Assembly (NCBI RefSeq): GCF_010500895.1
Contig: NZ_JAAAWO010000002.1
Coordinates: forward strand, 124,001 to 188,000
DNA length: 64,000 bases
Direction of reading: 5' to 3'
DNA from: Alteromonas genovensis
GTDB lineage: Bacteria > Pseudomonadota > Gammaproteobacteria > Enterobacterales > Alteromonadaceae
Made by a program: the position numbers and the translations under genes. The notes beneath the pieces were generated by a model that was not told the origin of the DNA, did no database searches, and saw only the letters and a list, made by a program, of their open reading frames with translations. Shown one piece after another: positions 38,952-48,462 of the stretch (position 1 is its first letter; every line of letters begins with the position of its first letter).

Positions 38952-39356
38952 TTAAACGCCTTCCATGTTAGTGGTTCCGACAAGTGGGTTTATTAAAACC
39001 CACACACCATCTCGTTCGCATGACGTAATTTTCTTACGAGTAGCGTTAGGCACTGCCTCTTTACTGCTATCGCTTAACACGAATCTTATACATTTATTGC
39101 CAGTGGCTGAAATATACCGCTCTGTTGACTGATAGCGAACGCCGTCAAAGGTTATCGGTATTGAGTCATTAGTATCAAAAAGCATATTCGCTCTTGGAAT
39201 ATTGATAGTCAGTGCAGTGGTACTATTTAGCGAATAAGCTAGAGAAGAATGAACCAATGGTATGTCAGCTTTGGTAACGGTGGGGGTATTGGTACAACCT
39301 GTTACGCCCATCATTACGGTGACAGCAGAGAAAAAATAGGTGATGTGTTTTAACAT
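38952..39356 (-). CDS. Small lipoprotein at the head of the capsule export operon
   Basis: A 134-residue lipoprotein with lipobox GVTGC (Cys21). The mature part is beta-rich and contains two cysteines (NKCIRF and ITSCERD) that could form a disulfide, with a closing DGVWVLINPLVGTTN block. It stops six bases before the KpsD-like gene and is the first gene of the operon. I do not recognise the family. A helper of the outer-membrane channel is a reasonable but unproven guess. Confidence 0.7.
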   Translation of the reverse strand: MLKHITYFFSAVTVMMGVTGCTNTPTVTKADIPLVHSSLAYSLNSTTALTINIPRANMLFDTNDSIPITFDGVRYQSTERYISATGNKCIRFVLSDSSKEAVPNATRKKITSCERDGVWVLINPLVGTTNMEGV

Positions 39357-40055
39357 TCGCTTTCATATCCGTGTAGCAATTTGGCGATAGGATAACACAA
39401 GATTTATTAAAAGCGTGATCGTGGATATGTGTAATGCACTGCGCAACAAATAAAAGTGTTTGGATACTTGATGCTATATACTGCGACTCGCTGTTTTACC
39501 CCTATATAAAGCGACTATTTTCGATATCTAAAGCTTCACGAAAAATTAGTTTGGTTGCTTAGAATTTACACATTTGCACAATTATTGCTTATCAGATTTA
39601 AGCTAATGTGTTTGCGCCAGTAGTTTTTAAAGAATGTTTAGCAGTGCATTTAAAAAGCGATTCTTAAAGGAGTCACTGCAAGTGAAGAAAGAGTAAAAGA
39701 AGCAGCTTGTATCATTTTGGCGGCTTGAATTAATGTATATGGTGGTCGGCAGAGTCGTCGCTATCATTGAATTAACGAGGGAAGCGTTCGGATATTGCGT
39801 TTTATGAAATGAAAGTAGTGAAAGAGCGACAAGTTACAGATACTTTTTTTTACAAGCTAGGGTGGTTACTTAGACAAATGTTTTATATCATTGGGCATGA
39901 TGAATCGCACAATGACGGAGCAATATAGGCCGTTTAGTCCTGTTGTAATTAGGGAAAAGATTGTTGTTTTACATGGAACTAAAGTTGAGATATTCACCAA
40001 TAACAAATACGACTTGTGTTGGGTTTTCGCAAACCAGCAGAGGTAACGAGGAATT
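39357..40055. other. Large divergent intergenic region between capsule export and glycosyltransferase operons
   Basis: This 699-bp, mostly AT-rich gap separates two divergent operons and must hold both promoters. No JUMPstart/ops element (GGCGGTAG) was found. A possible 49-codon frame runs from ATG at 39897 to TAA at 40046, ten bases before the next gene, but it lacks a good ribosome-binding site and family similarity. Otherwise no gene was recognised. Confidence 0.5.
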
Positions 40056-41126
40056 GTGCTTTTTATGCTAGCTCACCTGCAGTTTGTGCCGCTTTTCACT
40101 GCATTTATTGTTGCGCTTATTCTATTAGTTGTGATGACTCCGCTTGCGCATCAGTTTGGCTTGGTTGATCAACCCACAGCGAGAAAGCGTCATGCCGGAA
40201 TAGTGCCTTTAACGGGCGGCGTTGCTATTTTTATGGCCGTGCTGGTTGCAAGTGTTGCAACCGATGTGTGGATGAAAAACAATCCACTGTTCTTTACCGC
40301 TTCTGCTTTTGTTGTTCTGCTTGGCATGTTAGACGATAGGTTTGACTTAAGTGCCAAAGGCCGACTTATGTGTCAGTTTGGAGTCGCGTCTATCATGGCG
40401 TGGAGTGCGCAAAATTACATTACCTCTTTAGGTAGCATTCTAGGGGCTGAGGAAGTATTTCTCGGTATCGGAGGTTATTTCTTCACTATTGTATGTGTGG
40501 TCGGCGTTATCAATGCGTTTAATATGATTGATGGTATCGATGGGCTAGCCGCTGGAATGAGTTTAGTCATTCTATTAACGTTGGTTGGCTTTCTAATCGC
40601 AACGGGTAATGGTGTTGCTATCATGGAACCGCTTATCATTGTCGCCGCAATTGTTCCGTTTTTAGCGTTTAATCTCAGCTGGAAAGGCTTTAAGGGCAAC
40701 AAAATTTTCATGGGCGACTCTGGCAGTATGTTTGTGGGTCTCACCATTGTCTGGTTATTGGTTGATCATACTCAAGGAGAAGGAGCCGCGTTTAGACCAA
40801 TTACTGCGGTTTGGCTTATAGGTCTCCCTCTAATGGATATGGCAGCCATCATGTATCGTCGAGCAAGAAAAGGGCAATCCATGTTGCGGCCAGACAGACA
40901 ACACCTTCACAATATTTTTATGCGAGCGGGCCTTAGCAGCAGAAAATCCCTTATTGCTATTTTAGCATTAGGCGCGTGTTTCTGTGCAGTTGGAATACTG
41001 GGTGAAGTCTATCAAGTCTCGGAAGCAATTATGTTCTGGGGGTTCATGGCACTGCTTGTGGTTTACAGTTTCGTTATTCAAAATATTTGGAATGTCCTGC
41101 GATTTATAAAGCGCGTGACAACCTAG
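40056..41126 (+). CDS. WecA/WbpL-like undecaprenyl-phosphate sugar-1-phosphate transferase
   Basis: A 356-residue polytopic enzyme of the MraY/WecA family that would start a surface glycan by loading a HexNAc-1-phosphate onto undecaprenyl phosphate. Visible motifs are DQPTARKRHAGIVPLTGG, the Mg-binding LDDRFDLSAKGR, NAFNMIDGIDGLAAG, FMGDSGSMFVG and the HIHH-like DRQHLHNIFMRAG. The start is a GTG four bases after GAGG. An ATG at 40065 is an alternative. The two glycosyltransferase genes downstream probably extend the chain. Confidence 0.9.
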   Translation: MLFMLAHLQFVPLFTAFIVALILLVVMTPLAHQFGLVDQPTARKRHAGIVPLTGGVAIFMAVLVASVATDVWMKNNPLFFTASAFVVLLGMLDDRFDLSAKGRLMCQFGVASIMAWSAQNYITSLGSILGAEEVFLGIGGYFFTIVCVVGVINAFNMIDGIDGLAAGMSLVILLTLVGFLIATGNGVAIMEPLIIVAAIVPFLAFNLSWKGFKGNKIFMGDSGSMFVGLTIVWLLVDHTQGEGAAFRPITAVWLIGLPLMDMAAIMYRRARKGQSMLRPDRQHLHNIFMRAGLSSRKSLIAILALGACFCAVGILGEVYQVSEAIMFWGFMALLVVYSFVIQNIWNVLRFIKRVTT

Positions 41127-41216
41127 CTCTCAAGAAATCCTCAACTTATTCGCAATGATGAAGAATATGCAGAACTGAAATGCGTAGATGCCAGCAGCAT
41201 TTCTCTGTAAGATATT

Positions 41217-42164
41217 GTGAAGAAGCGCATTATTTACGCCTCTCTTTGTTTGCACACGTCACAATCGGTAATCTATTTGAATAATCAATTTTCTATTCTT
41301 TCTAATAACAATCAAAAAAAACGTGTAGAAACTATCGTCGCTATGGCCGTTTATCATGCGGACAATGTAGTGTGGTTGGAAGAAGCCATGAGCAGTATTA
41401 CCACGCAGGATTATCGCGACTTTTTGTTTGTCATTGTTGTTGACGGTTCGGTTCCTAAGATAATTTTGAATACGGTGTTAGATGCGTCAAAGCGGGATAG
41501 CAGAATTGTTGTTGCACAAAATTCAGATAATGTAGGTCTTGCGAGCAGCATGAATTCAGCAGCAGAATTCGGCCTTACCTTTGAACCTCAATTTTTCGTG
41601 CGAATGGATGCAGACGATATATCTGAGCCTAATCGTCTTTCCCGTCAAGTGTCTTATATGAGAAGACACAGCTATATTGCGGTGTTAGGTACAGGGTTAA
41701 CTGAGGTTAACGAACACGGTGTTAAAGTGGGAGCGCGAGTAATGCCTGCCTCTCATAAGCAAATTGCAAGAATACTGCCCCGCCGCTGCGCGCTTAATCA
41801 CCCAACGGTGGTGATTCGATATAACGTATTTAGAGACGGGTACCGATACGACATCAGCTTGATGAATACCCAAGACTATTTTTTCTGGATAAAGCTCGCG
41901 TCTGAAGGATACGTTTTCAGAAATTTAAAAGATCGTTTGTTAAAATTTCGCCGTGTGAATAATTTTTATAAACGCCGAGGTCTCAGTAAGTCCTTAAACG
42001 AATTCAAAGCACGAATATACGCCATCATAAAATTAAAGCAGTATTCACTGTATAATGTGGCCTATGCCTTTGGTGTGCTGGCATTACGACTGATGCCCGG
42101 CAAATTAGTGAAGTTAGCTTATAAGTTAGATAGGCATCTACTTGAAAGGTTTGGTAAGCATTGA
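41217..42164 (+). CDS. Family 2 glycosyltransferase
   Basis: A GT-A fold glycosyltransferase of up to 315 residues. Core elements are ETIVAMAVYHADNVVWLEEAMSSI, VIVVDGSVP, VAQNSDNVGLASSMN, the DxD-type FVRMDADDISEPNRL and the acceptor-side NTQDYFFWIKLASEGY. The GTG start at 41217 gives an N-terminal extension of about 35 residues ahead of the first strand. The ribosome-binding site is weak, so the true start may be further in. It overlaps the next glycosyltransferase by four bases. Confidence 0.87.
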   Translation: MKKRIIYASLCLHTSQSVIYLNNQFSILSNNNQKKRVETIVAMAVYHADNVVWLEEAMSSITTQDYRDFLFVIVVDGSVPKIILNTVLDASKRDSRIVVAQNSDNVGLASSMNSAAEFGLTFEPQFFVRMDADDISEPNRLSRQVSYMRRHSYIAVLGTGLTEVNEHGVKVGARVMPASHKQIARILPRRCALNHPTVVIRYNVFRDGYRYDISLMNTQDYFFWIKLASEGYVFRNLKDRLLKFRRVNNFYKRRGLSKSLNEFKARIYAIIKLKQYSLYNVAYAFGVLALRLMPGKLVKLAYKLDRHLLERFGKH

Positions 42165-43015
42165 GTATTGGCATTGTCGTTATTCTTTACAACCCCGACG
42201 TGGAGCATGTAAATCATCTGATTGATGAGTTTGCTAGCGATGATTGGCAGATAGCCATTGTCGATAACTCCCCTCATCCTACTCAGTTAGATTTAGCTAG
42301 CAACTGCATCTATTCCCACTATCCGTCAAACCTGGGCATTGCTGAGGCGCAAAACATTGGTTTACGCGCACTGTTTTCTCAATCAATCGGCTATTGTTTT
42401 CTTCTCGATCAAGACAGTAGCTTCTCACCTGTTATCGCAGCCTCACTGTATAAGCAGTTCATAGCGCTTGAAAAAGTAAGTCCTGTTGCTGCTATAGGCC
42501 CAGCTATTCACTGCCAATTCAGTAACACGGTGCAGGAAGGAGTGATTCAAAAAGGTAAGCAGATATCGTTAGGACTAAAAGAAGTTAAGCAGATAATAGC
42601 CTCCGGTATGCTCATTTCTCAACAGGCATTTGAGAAGGTGGGTGAGAAAGAGTCTGCATTGTTTATAGACGGGGTCGATCATGAGTGGTGTTGGCGAGCA
42701 AAGCGTAAGGGCCTAAAGGTTTATCAATCTCAATTAGTCAGCATGCCACACAGACAAGGCGACGATAGAGTTAAAGTACTTGGCATAACCTTTAAACAAG
42801 GAACGCCTGTAAGGCTGTACTACCAGTTGAGAAATGTACTTATTTTAAGTCGCCGGCGCTATGTCCCCATTTATTGGAAATGTCGTCATCTTTTCGCAAT
42901 ACCATTGCGTTACATTGTGAATCGTTTCGTTTTTGAAAATGGACAAGAGCGAGGTCAGTTCATGCGTAAAGGGCTCAGAGACGGCATCAAAAAGAACTAC
43001 GGCCCTTTGAAGTAA
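42161..43015 (+). CDS. Family 2 glycosyltransferase, rhamnosyltransferase-like
   Basis: A 284-residue GT2 enzyme starting with TTG that overlaps the preceding stop. The motifs IGIVVILYNPDVEHV, IVDNSPHP, SNLGIAEAQNIGLR and LLDQDSSFSP resemble bacterial rhamnosyltransferases. FIDGVDHEWCWRAKRKGLKV and RLYYQLRNVLIL follow. The sugar donor cannot be read from the sequence with certainty. It is probably translationally coupled to the upstream glycosyltransferase. Confidence 0.85.
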   Translation: MSIGIVVILYNPDVEHVNHLIDEFASDDWQIAIVDNSPHPTQLDLASNCIYSHYPSNLGIAEAQNIGLRALFSQSIGYCFLLDQDSSFSPVIAASLYKQFIALEKVSPVAAIGPAIHCQFSNTVQEGVIQKGKQISLGLKEVKQIIASGMLISQQAFEKVGEKESALFIDGVDHEWCWRAKRKGLKVYQSQLVSMPHRQGDDRVKVLGITFKQGTPVRLYYQLRNVLILSRRRYVPIYWKCRHLFAIPLRYIVNRFVFENGQERGQFMRKGLRDGIKKNYGPLK

Positions 43016-43292
43016 GGACAACGCTTAATAAAACTGAAAACCTGTGATGAAAAAAAGATCTTTTCTTTCACCATATTGGTGCGTGAGATATCATACCGTC
43101 ACAACTTTGGTGCTGAAAAACCGAAAAAATTTATAATTTGGGCATTAAATCATTCTTTATGCTCAAAGTGTGTTAGTTGGAACATCGATTGCATCTCATT
43201 CCACAAGCCGACGTGCTTACCCAAAGTACAAACTCCTAATAAGAGTTGTGTAAAGAGACCGTCGAAGAATTTGAATCAAAAGGATATAGACT

Positions 43293-44186
43293 ATGAGTCA
43301 GGTAAAAAAGGCAGTAATTCCAGTAGCAGGGTTAGGAACACGGATGCTACCTGCCACGAAAGCAATACCGAAGGAAATGCTTCCAGTTGTTGATAAGCCT
43401 CTAATTCAGTATGTAGTGAGCGAGTGTGTTGCAGCAGGTATAAAAGAGATTATTCTCGTTACCCATGCAAGTAAGAACAGCATTGAAAACCACTTCGATA
43501 CCTCTTTTGAACTAGAAGCTACGTTAGAAGCGCGTGTAAAGCGTCAGCTGCTTGAAGAAGTACAGTCTATCTGCCCTAAAGACGTAACTATTATGCAAAT
43601 TCGTCAAGGTGTTGCGAATGGCCTAGGCCACGCGGTACTTTGCGCTCGTCCTCTTATAGGCGATGCACCGTTTGCAGTTGTGTTACCTGACGTCATCATT
43701 GATGATGCTGCGAGCAACCCTAAAAAAGACAACCTTGCCGATATGGTGGCTAAGTTTAATACAAGCCGAGTTAGCCAAGTTATGGTTGAGCAGGTTGCGC
43801 AGGAAGATATTTCTAAATTTGGTATCGCAGACCTAGATGGCGCGTCTATTACTCAAGGTGAGTCAGCGAAAATTCACAAAATGGTAGAGAAGCCGCCACT
43901 TGACGAAGCACCATCTGATTTGGCCGTTGTGGGTCGTTATGTGCTTTCAGAGAAAATCTGGGATCTACTTGAGTTCACGCCTCCAGGAGCTGGTGGAGAA
44001 GTTCAGCTTACTGATGCTATCGATGCGCTAATGAAGCTAGAGCAAGTAGATGCCTACTACATGAAAGGAAAGAGCCATGATTGTGGTAGTAAACTTGGTT
44101 ATATGAAAGCGAATGTTGAGTATGCACTACGCCACCCAACTTTAGGTGAAGAGTTTAAAGAGTTTTTAGCTACTATCAAAGCCTAA
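43293..44186 (+). CDS. galU: UTP-glucose-1-phosphate uridylyltransferase GalU
   Basis: A 297-residue enzyme that makes UDP-glucose. It has [34 protein letters not shown] at the N-terminus, the [11 protein letters not shown] metal region, [14 protein letters not shown] and [20 protein letters not shown] lies upstream of the ATG. A 277-bp gap with a small ACAAACTC/GAGTTGTGT hairpin near 43228-43250 separates it from the glycosyltransferases, so it probably has its own promoter. With galE it supplies UDP-hexoses for the envelope glycans. Confidence 0.96.
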   Translation: MSQVKKAVIPVAGLGTRMLPATKAIPKEMLPVVDKPLIQYVVSECVAAGIKEIILVTHASKNSIENHFDTSFELEATLEARVKRQLLEEVQSICPKDVTIMQIRQGVANGLGHAVLCARPLIGDAPFAVVLPDVIIDDAASNPKKDNLADMVAKFNTSRVSQVMVEQVAQEDISKFGIADLDGASITQGESAKIHKMVEKPPLDEAPSDLAVVGRYVLSEKIWDLLEFTPPGAGGEVQLTDAIDALMKLEQVDAYYMKGKSHDCGSKLGYMKANVEYALRHPTLGEEFKEFLATIKA

Positions 44187-44207
44187 TAATAGAACTCTAA
44201 AAATGAA

Positions 44208-44237
44208 AAATGCGCCTTTTAAAGGCGCATTTTTTTT
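44208..44237. terminator. Bidirectional terminator between galU and the ComEA-like gene
   Basis: AAATGCGCC (44208-44216) pairs with GGCGCATTT (44224-44232), flanked by an A-run and a T-run. It can serve both convergent genes. Confidence 0.88.
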
Positions 44238-44247
44238 AAATTGTTTT

Positions 44248-44562
44248 TCAATTAACTTTTACCAAGCTTTGAATTTTCGATAGCATTTTGTTACCAATTC
44301 CCTTCACCTCGGTTAGCTGCGCTACCTCTAAAAAGGGACCAACCTGCTCTCGGTAATCAATAATCGCTTTGGCTTTTGATACACCAACACCCGGTAGCGT
44401 TTGCAATTCGGCTAGTGAGGCCACGTTTAAATCAAGCTTGTTGGCAACTGACTGGCTAGTATTGTGTCGTGCTTCGTCAGTATCCATGCTTTGTGAGTAA
44501 GCCACAGGTATGTGGAGTGACAGTGCGGTGAGTAACATTAATCCCGGTAGTATTTTTTTCAT
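44248..44562 (-). CDS. ComEA-like helix-hairpin-helix protein
   Basis: A protein of about 104 residues with a signal peptide (KKILPGLMLLTALSLHIPVAYS) and a C-terminal helix-hairpin-helix domain typical of ComEA DNA-binding proteins (LDLNVASLAELQTLPGVGVSKAKAIIDYRE, then VKGIGNKMLSKI). The ATG at 44562 is favoured because AAGGA sits six bases upstream; the frame is open to 44592. It may bind DNA in the periplasm during uptake, as inferred from the family. It stands alone. Confidence 0.88.
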   Translation of the reverse strand: MKKILPGLMLLTALSLHIPVAYSQSMDTDEARHNTSQSVANKLDLNVASLAELQTLPGVGVSKAKAIIDYREQVGPFLEVAQLTEVKGIGNKMLSKIQSLVKVN

Positions 44563-44703
44563 CATCGTTCCTTGTTTAACGGTGTACACCATTTGTACAA
44601 CAAGAATTGTATGAGATTGAGGGGATTAGGCTAGTCCAGTTTTAGTACAGGTTTTAAAGTAATTACCTATGCGACTGGTATAAGTGAAGAATGAGTAGAT
44701 AAA

Positions 44704-44730
44704 AAAATAGCGGGCATTGCCCGCTATTTT
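44704..44730 (-). terminator. Rho-independent terminator of isocitrate dehydrogenase gene
   Basis: A perfect 12-bp stem (44704-44715 with 44719-44730) has a 3-nt loop and is followed on the minus strand by further T residues. Confidence 0.88.
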
Positions 44731-44749
44731 TGTTTTCTTACTGTAGGGC

Positions 44750-45757
44750 CTACAGACGTTCAATCAGTGCGTCAGTAAACTCAAGGGTGCCCGCTTCACC
44801 ACCAAGGTCGCGTGTAGTGCGGTCGCCGCTTTCAATAACGTCTTTTAGCGCTGAGCGAATTTTTTCTGCTTTGTCGCTCATGTTCAAATATTCTAGCATT
44901 TGCGCTGCAGCTAGAATTACTGATGTTGGGTTAGCAAGATTTTTACCCGCAATATCAGGAGCAGAGCCGTGCACTGCTTCAAAAATGGCGCAATCTTCGC
45001 CGATATTCGCACCAGGTGCCATACCTAGGCCGCCAACAAGTCCTGCACATAAATCAGAAAGAATGTCACCGAACAAGTTTGTCGTAACAATGACATCGAA
45101 CTGATGTGGGTTCATAACTAACTGCATACAGCAGTTATCAACAATCATTTCTGCTGATTCGATGTCTGGATAACGCTCACCAACTTCACGGGCCACTTTA
45201 AGGAACAGTCCAGAGGTTGATTTTAAGATATTTGCTTTGTGAACCGCTGTAACCTTCTTTCTGCCTTCGCGGCGAGCAAGTTCATAAGCAAAGGTCACAA
45301 TTTTTTCTGCGCCGTCACGTGTAATCTTACTCATGGCTTCAGCTTCGTTGCCATCTTCAGACACTACTTGGCCAAGACCAGAATACATACCTTGGGTATT
45401 TTCGCGCACAGTGATGATATCGATGTCTTCGTAACGCGCTTTTGTGCCTTTAAAGGAGATTACTGGGCGAAGGTTTGCGTACAGTTTAAACTGCTTGCGA
45501 AGGCTCACGTTAATAGACGTGAATCCTTCTCCTACTGGAGTAGTAAGAGGGCCTTTAAGTGCTACTTTGTTTTTTGCAATGAGGTCGAGTGTCTCTTGTG
45601 GTAGCAATTCGCCATGTTCTTCTAGAGCAACGAGTCCTGCGTCGGCATAATCGTAGGCGAAGTTACAGCCAACCTTGTCTAAAATTTTTGTGGTTGCATC
45701 GATGATATCCGGGCCAATGCCGTCACCGCGAATGACTGTAATATGTTGCTGAGTCAT
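44750..45757 (-). CDS. Isocitrate dehydrogenase, NAD-dependent type
   Basis: A 335-residue enzyme of the isocitrate/isopropylmalate dehydrogenase family. It has [13 protein letters not shown], the substrate-binding [19 protein letters not shown] and [12 protein letters not shown], the metal-site region [19 protein letters not shown] and a cofactor loop [18 protein letters not shown]. The short length and the cofactor loop fit the NAD-type enzymes rather than the ~416-residue NADP enzyme of E. coli. The 3-isopropylmalate or tartrate branches are less likely given the substrate loop. It would act in the TCA cycle. Confidence 0.9.
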   Translation of the reverse strand: MTQQHITVIRGDGIGPDIIDATTKILDKVGCNFAYDYADAGLVALEEHGELLPQETLDLIAKNKVALKGPLTTPVGEGFTSINVSLRKQFKLYANLRPVISFKGTKARYEDIDIITVRENTQGMYSGLGQVVSEDGNEAEAMSKITRDGAEKIVTFAYELARREGRKKVTAVHKANILKSTSGLFLKVAREVGERYPDIESAEMIVDNCCMQLVMNPHQFDVIVTTNLFGDILSDLCAGLVGGLGMAPGANIGEDCAIFEAVHGSAPDIAGKNLANPTSVILAAAQMLEYLNMSDKAEKIRSALKDVIESGDRTTRDLGGEAGTLEFTDALIERL

Positions 45758-46084
45758 GATGGGAGATCCTCTAGTAATTCTGTTGTCTTAGTCGTTAGGT
45801 TCTATATGCACCGCTTTATTGTAGCGAGCACAACACGCCATTGCTTGCCTGCTTATTATAAACTTGAAAAAGTAGGGGATATTAAAATGTCGCAGTGCAA
45901 AAGTCCGCGTATTTTATACGATAGAAGGCATAAGTTATAGCCATTCGTAAATATAAATTGGAAACGGGCAGAACCTTTGATATTTAATACCAGTTAAAAA
46001 GAAGGGCTTTGCTGCCTCAAGTTGGAATAAAAAGCCGGAGCGCAAAATGTCTACTAGTAGAGAACTGCATACAGAGGTAGCTAA
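45758..46084. other. Intergenic region, nothing recognised
   Basis: This 327-bp gap lies upstream of the isocitrate dehydrogenase gene and downstream of the HDOD gene, both on the minus strand. It must contain the dehydrogenase promoter. I saw no clear promoter, terminator, repeat or small gene. Confidence 0.5.
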
Positions 46085-47752
46085 TTAGCGGGACAGTGGG
46101 CATAGCAAGTGAGGTTTTCGTTCATTCACAATGTGCGCTAGGTCACTAGAAGACAAGGACAGTACTGACTTCCACAGCTTTACTTCTTTGGTGTTGCTTA
46201 AGTCTTTATCAGGCGTGGTTAATAGGTACGCTTTGGCTAAATAAAAACCCAATGATATTACCGCGTGCTCTTTTCTAAGTGATGTTGGCACAGCGTCATT
46301 TGTCTTATTACACTGATGGAGAACAGCACGCCACGTAGCGCTTTGATGCCAGTTCTCAGCTAGCTCACTGGCAATAGAGAGCCAGGGCGATGGTGTCGTT
46401 ATTTTAAACGTATTATTGATGGAGAAATTCGGGTTTGCCCGAACAGGGAGTTTGGTAATTACTTTCAAGCCCGGCAGCGTGAAAAGCGGTGAGCAAGCGA
46501 AGGTCATAGTTAACGCCGCGGACTGGGCCGTAAACTTGGTTTTGGTAAGCGATGCGATATGACTGGCAAACGCGCTGGCAACCAGTGTGAATTGTTTGCA
46601 GGTATCTACAAGAGGAAACTCATGCTGTGTTAATCGCTCCATTAAAGCAAATTGAACAAGCATATCGCCCACGCGCTCAGTACCGTAAGTGAGTACTGCC
46701 TGTTTTATCGTCTTCACCGGTAGTTGCAAGCGGTTATCTTGGCTCGCTGTGCTTATTAAAAAATGATTGAACGTAGGAGCACGTTCTATTTTCTCACAAA
46801 GCGTCGGAATATCGATGTCGCGTTTTTGCAACTCGTCAATAATGTGCAAAAGTGCAGAAGGGGGGCGTTGGATAGCAAATGTTGTTGGAAAAAAAGGCTG
46901 GCCTCCCTTTACTAGTCTAGGGGCTCTAGTTTCATTAAAAAGCGCAATGAACGCATCAAATTCAATGTGTTGATGTATCGGCGAGCGTATTGATGAAGCA
47001 GGCACCCAGTCACTATCGCGGTCGGCATTACGAGCAACCGCTGCAAAACTGTGGTTTTGCTGTATATCTACAATGGTTGCCGGAATACCACTGGCATACA
47101 CTTTCTCGCCTGGCATAGCACGCTCAAAAAGCGGAGACAGTGAGGGCAACAAGCCGTGATGGTGCACAGGTATTAAGCGAGTGCATTGAGAAAATAGACT
47201 ATGCTTTTTTTCCGTCGATGCGCTGCTGATTATTTTAGACAGTAAACAAAGTCGTTGTGCGCGGTTGAGTTTAGCACTGGCAAGAGAGTGGGCTTGTGCA
47301 TTTCTGGCAGAAAATACCACCCGTTTTAACCGCAAAATCTCCAGCCAAGACGATAAGCCTTTCGCGCGTAAAAATTCAGAAATTGCTTTACCGTCATTCG
47401 ATTTTCTTATCAGGCTAGCGTCGCCTAGTTGCTCGGCATCTGTTTCGTCGCTTTTAACATGACCAGTAAGGTGATAGAGGGCCAAGGTTGCCGCAATAAG
47501 ATGCTGAAGGTAGTGATCGTTAAAGTGATTGAGCTTACCAAATACTGTCAATAAAAGTATGTGGGTTAACTGCGGGGAGAGTGAGTTTTTAGTCCCATGA
47601 GCCGCTAGTACCGCGGCGGGCTCTTCATTAACAAGCGCGATGGCTAACTTGGCATTTCTAAGCCAGAGGTTAACTTTGTTATCAACGCTTTGTGAGGGAG
47701 TCGGTGCAGCAAGTATCTGAGAAAACGTCGACTGAATATCGGCTAATGCCAT
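46085..47752 (-). CDS. HDOD-domain-like signalling protein
   Basis: A 555-residue soluble protein. An N-terminal helical region (about 1-260) of no recognised family is followed by an HDOD-like domain (about 285-500) recognised by FFPTTFAIQRPPSALLHIIDELQKRDIDIPTLCEKIERAP and the downstream LPVKTIKQAVLTYGTERVGDMLV block. HDOD domains lack catalytic metal residues and usually act in signalling. It begins six bases after the DUF3192 gene ends, so the two are co-transcribed. The binding partner and signal are unknown. Confidence 0.7.
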   Translation of the reverse strand: MALADIQSTFSQILAAPTPSQSVDNKVNLWLRNAKLAIALVNEEPAAVLAAHGTKNSLSPQLTHILLLTVFGKLNHFNDHYLQHLIAATLALYHLTGHVKSDETDAEQLGDASLIRKSNDGKAISEFLRAKGLSSWLEILRLKRVVFSARNAQAHSLASAKLNRAQRLCLLSKIISSASTEKKHSLFSQCTRLIPVHHHGLLPSLSPLFERAMPGEKVYASGIPATIVDIQQNHSFAAVARNADRDSDWVPASSIRSPIHQHIEFDAFIALFNETRAPRLVKGGQPFFPTTFAIQRPPSALLHIIDELQKRDIDIPTLCEKIERAPTFNHFLISTASQDNRLQLPVKTIKQAVLTYGTERVGDMLVQFALMERLTQHEFPLVDTCKQFTLVASAFASHIASLTKTKFTAQSAALTMTFACSPLFTLPGLKVITKLPVRANPNFSINNTFKITTPSPWLSIASELAENWHQSATWRAVLHQCNKTNDAVPTSLRKEHAVISLGFYLAKAYLLTTPDKDLSNTKEVKLWKSVLSLSSSDLAHIVNERKPHLLCPLSR

Positions 47753-47758
47753 ACGGGG

Positions 47759-48133
47759 CTAGCTTTCTTGATAGCTAGAGTAGGCACCTTCTCCCCAGGC
47801 AATGAGCTTGTCATTTTCAAACAGTAGAGGCGTACATTCGTCTTGGGTTGTTAAGCCATCGGCACGGACATGCTGCGTTCGAAAGAACATAACTTGAATA
47901 GCATTCACCCCTTGGCGTTTAGCCTCAGTCAAATCAGGTGAGCCGAGTAGTGCAAGCACCTCCTCTCGCGTGCTGCCTAATTTAAGCTTGGTAATTTGAA
48001 CGCGGTTATATTCTTCTCTATCCTTCCAATCCATGTTCTCAGGCTTATCTGGATAGAACGCGATAATCATAAAAACAAATAACGCGTAAAGTCCTACGCC
48101 AGCTAGGATGAGTCGAATAACTTTGGTGTTCAT
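47759..48133 (-). CDS. DUF3192 family membrane-anchored protein
   Basis: A 124-residue protein with one N-terminal membrane helix (LILAGVGLYALFVFMIIAFY) and a small domain resembling SmpA/BamE-like folds (ITKLKLGSTREEVLALLGSPDLTEA). The C-terminal block FFRTQHVRADGLTTQDECTPLLFENDKLIAWGEGAYSS is shared with the lipoprotein encoded at 53950-54315. It is the first gene of a two-gene unit with the HDOD protein. Function unknown. Confidence 0.8.
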   Translation of the reverse strand: MNTKVIRLILAGVGLYALFVFMIIAFYPDKPENMDWKDREEYNRVQITKLKLGSTREEVLALLGSPDLTEAKRQGVNAIQVMFFRTQHVRADGLTTQDECTPLLFENDKLIAWGEGAYSSYQES

Positions 48134-48462
48134 AACCGTTACTTCTCGTGTCTAAATTAATGTAATAGTGACAAGCATGGGTGCCTATTGCAGGTGCACA
48201 ACGCGGCCGAATAACTTGAGCGTGTAACGCATAGGCGTGCAGATAAAAACGCGCTAAACCTATACGCTCATTCCCAGCTTTTATAATATTTTAAGTCTAC
48301 CGTAAATTGTATGAGAATAATAAGCGATTATGGTAAGTGTTTATTTCAGGCCATCATTACCGGCAAAAGTATAATAGCTAAAGAGTAGGAGGCGAACGCG
48401 CAGCGCTTATTTTCAAAGCGCTGGCGGTGCAATACATCTCTTGGCTAAATGAACTGGATAAA
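48134..48462. other. Intergenic region between ppnN and DUF3192 gene
   Basis: This 329-bp gap holds a CAGCGCTT/AAGCGCTG hairpin (48401-48408 with 48416-48423) just beyond the ppnN stop. There is no T-run, so it is only a possible terminator. No gene or other element was recognised. Confidence 0.45.

Noticed and set aside
45743-45940. A 65-codon plus-strand frame upstream of isocitrate dehydrogenase
   Set aside because: It overlaps the dehydrogenase start on the opposite strand and has no ribosome-binding site or recognisable product.
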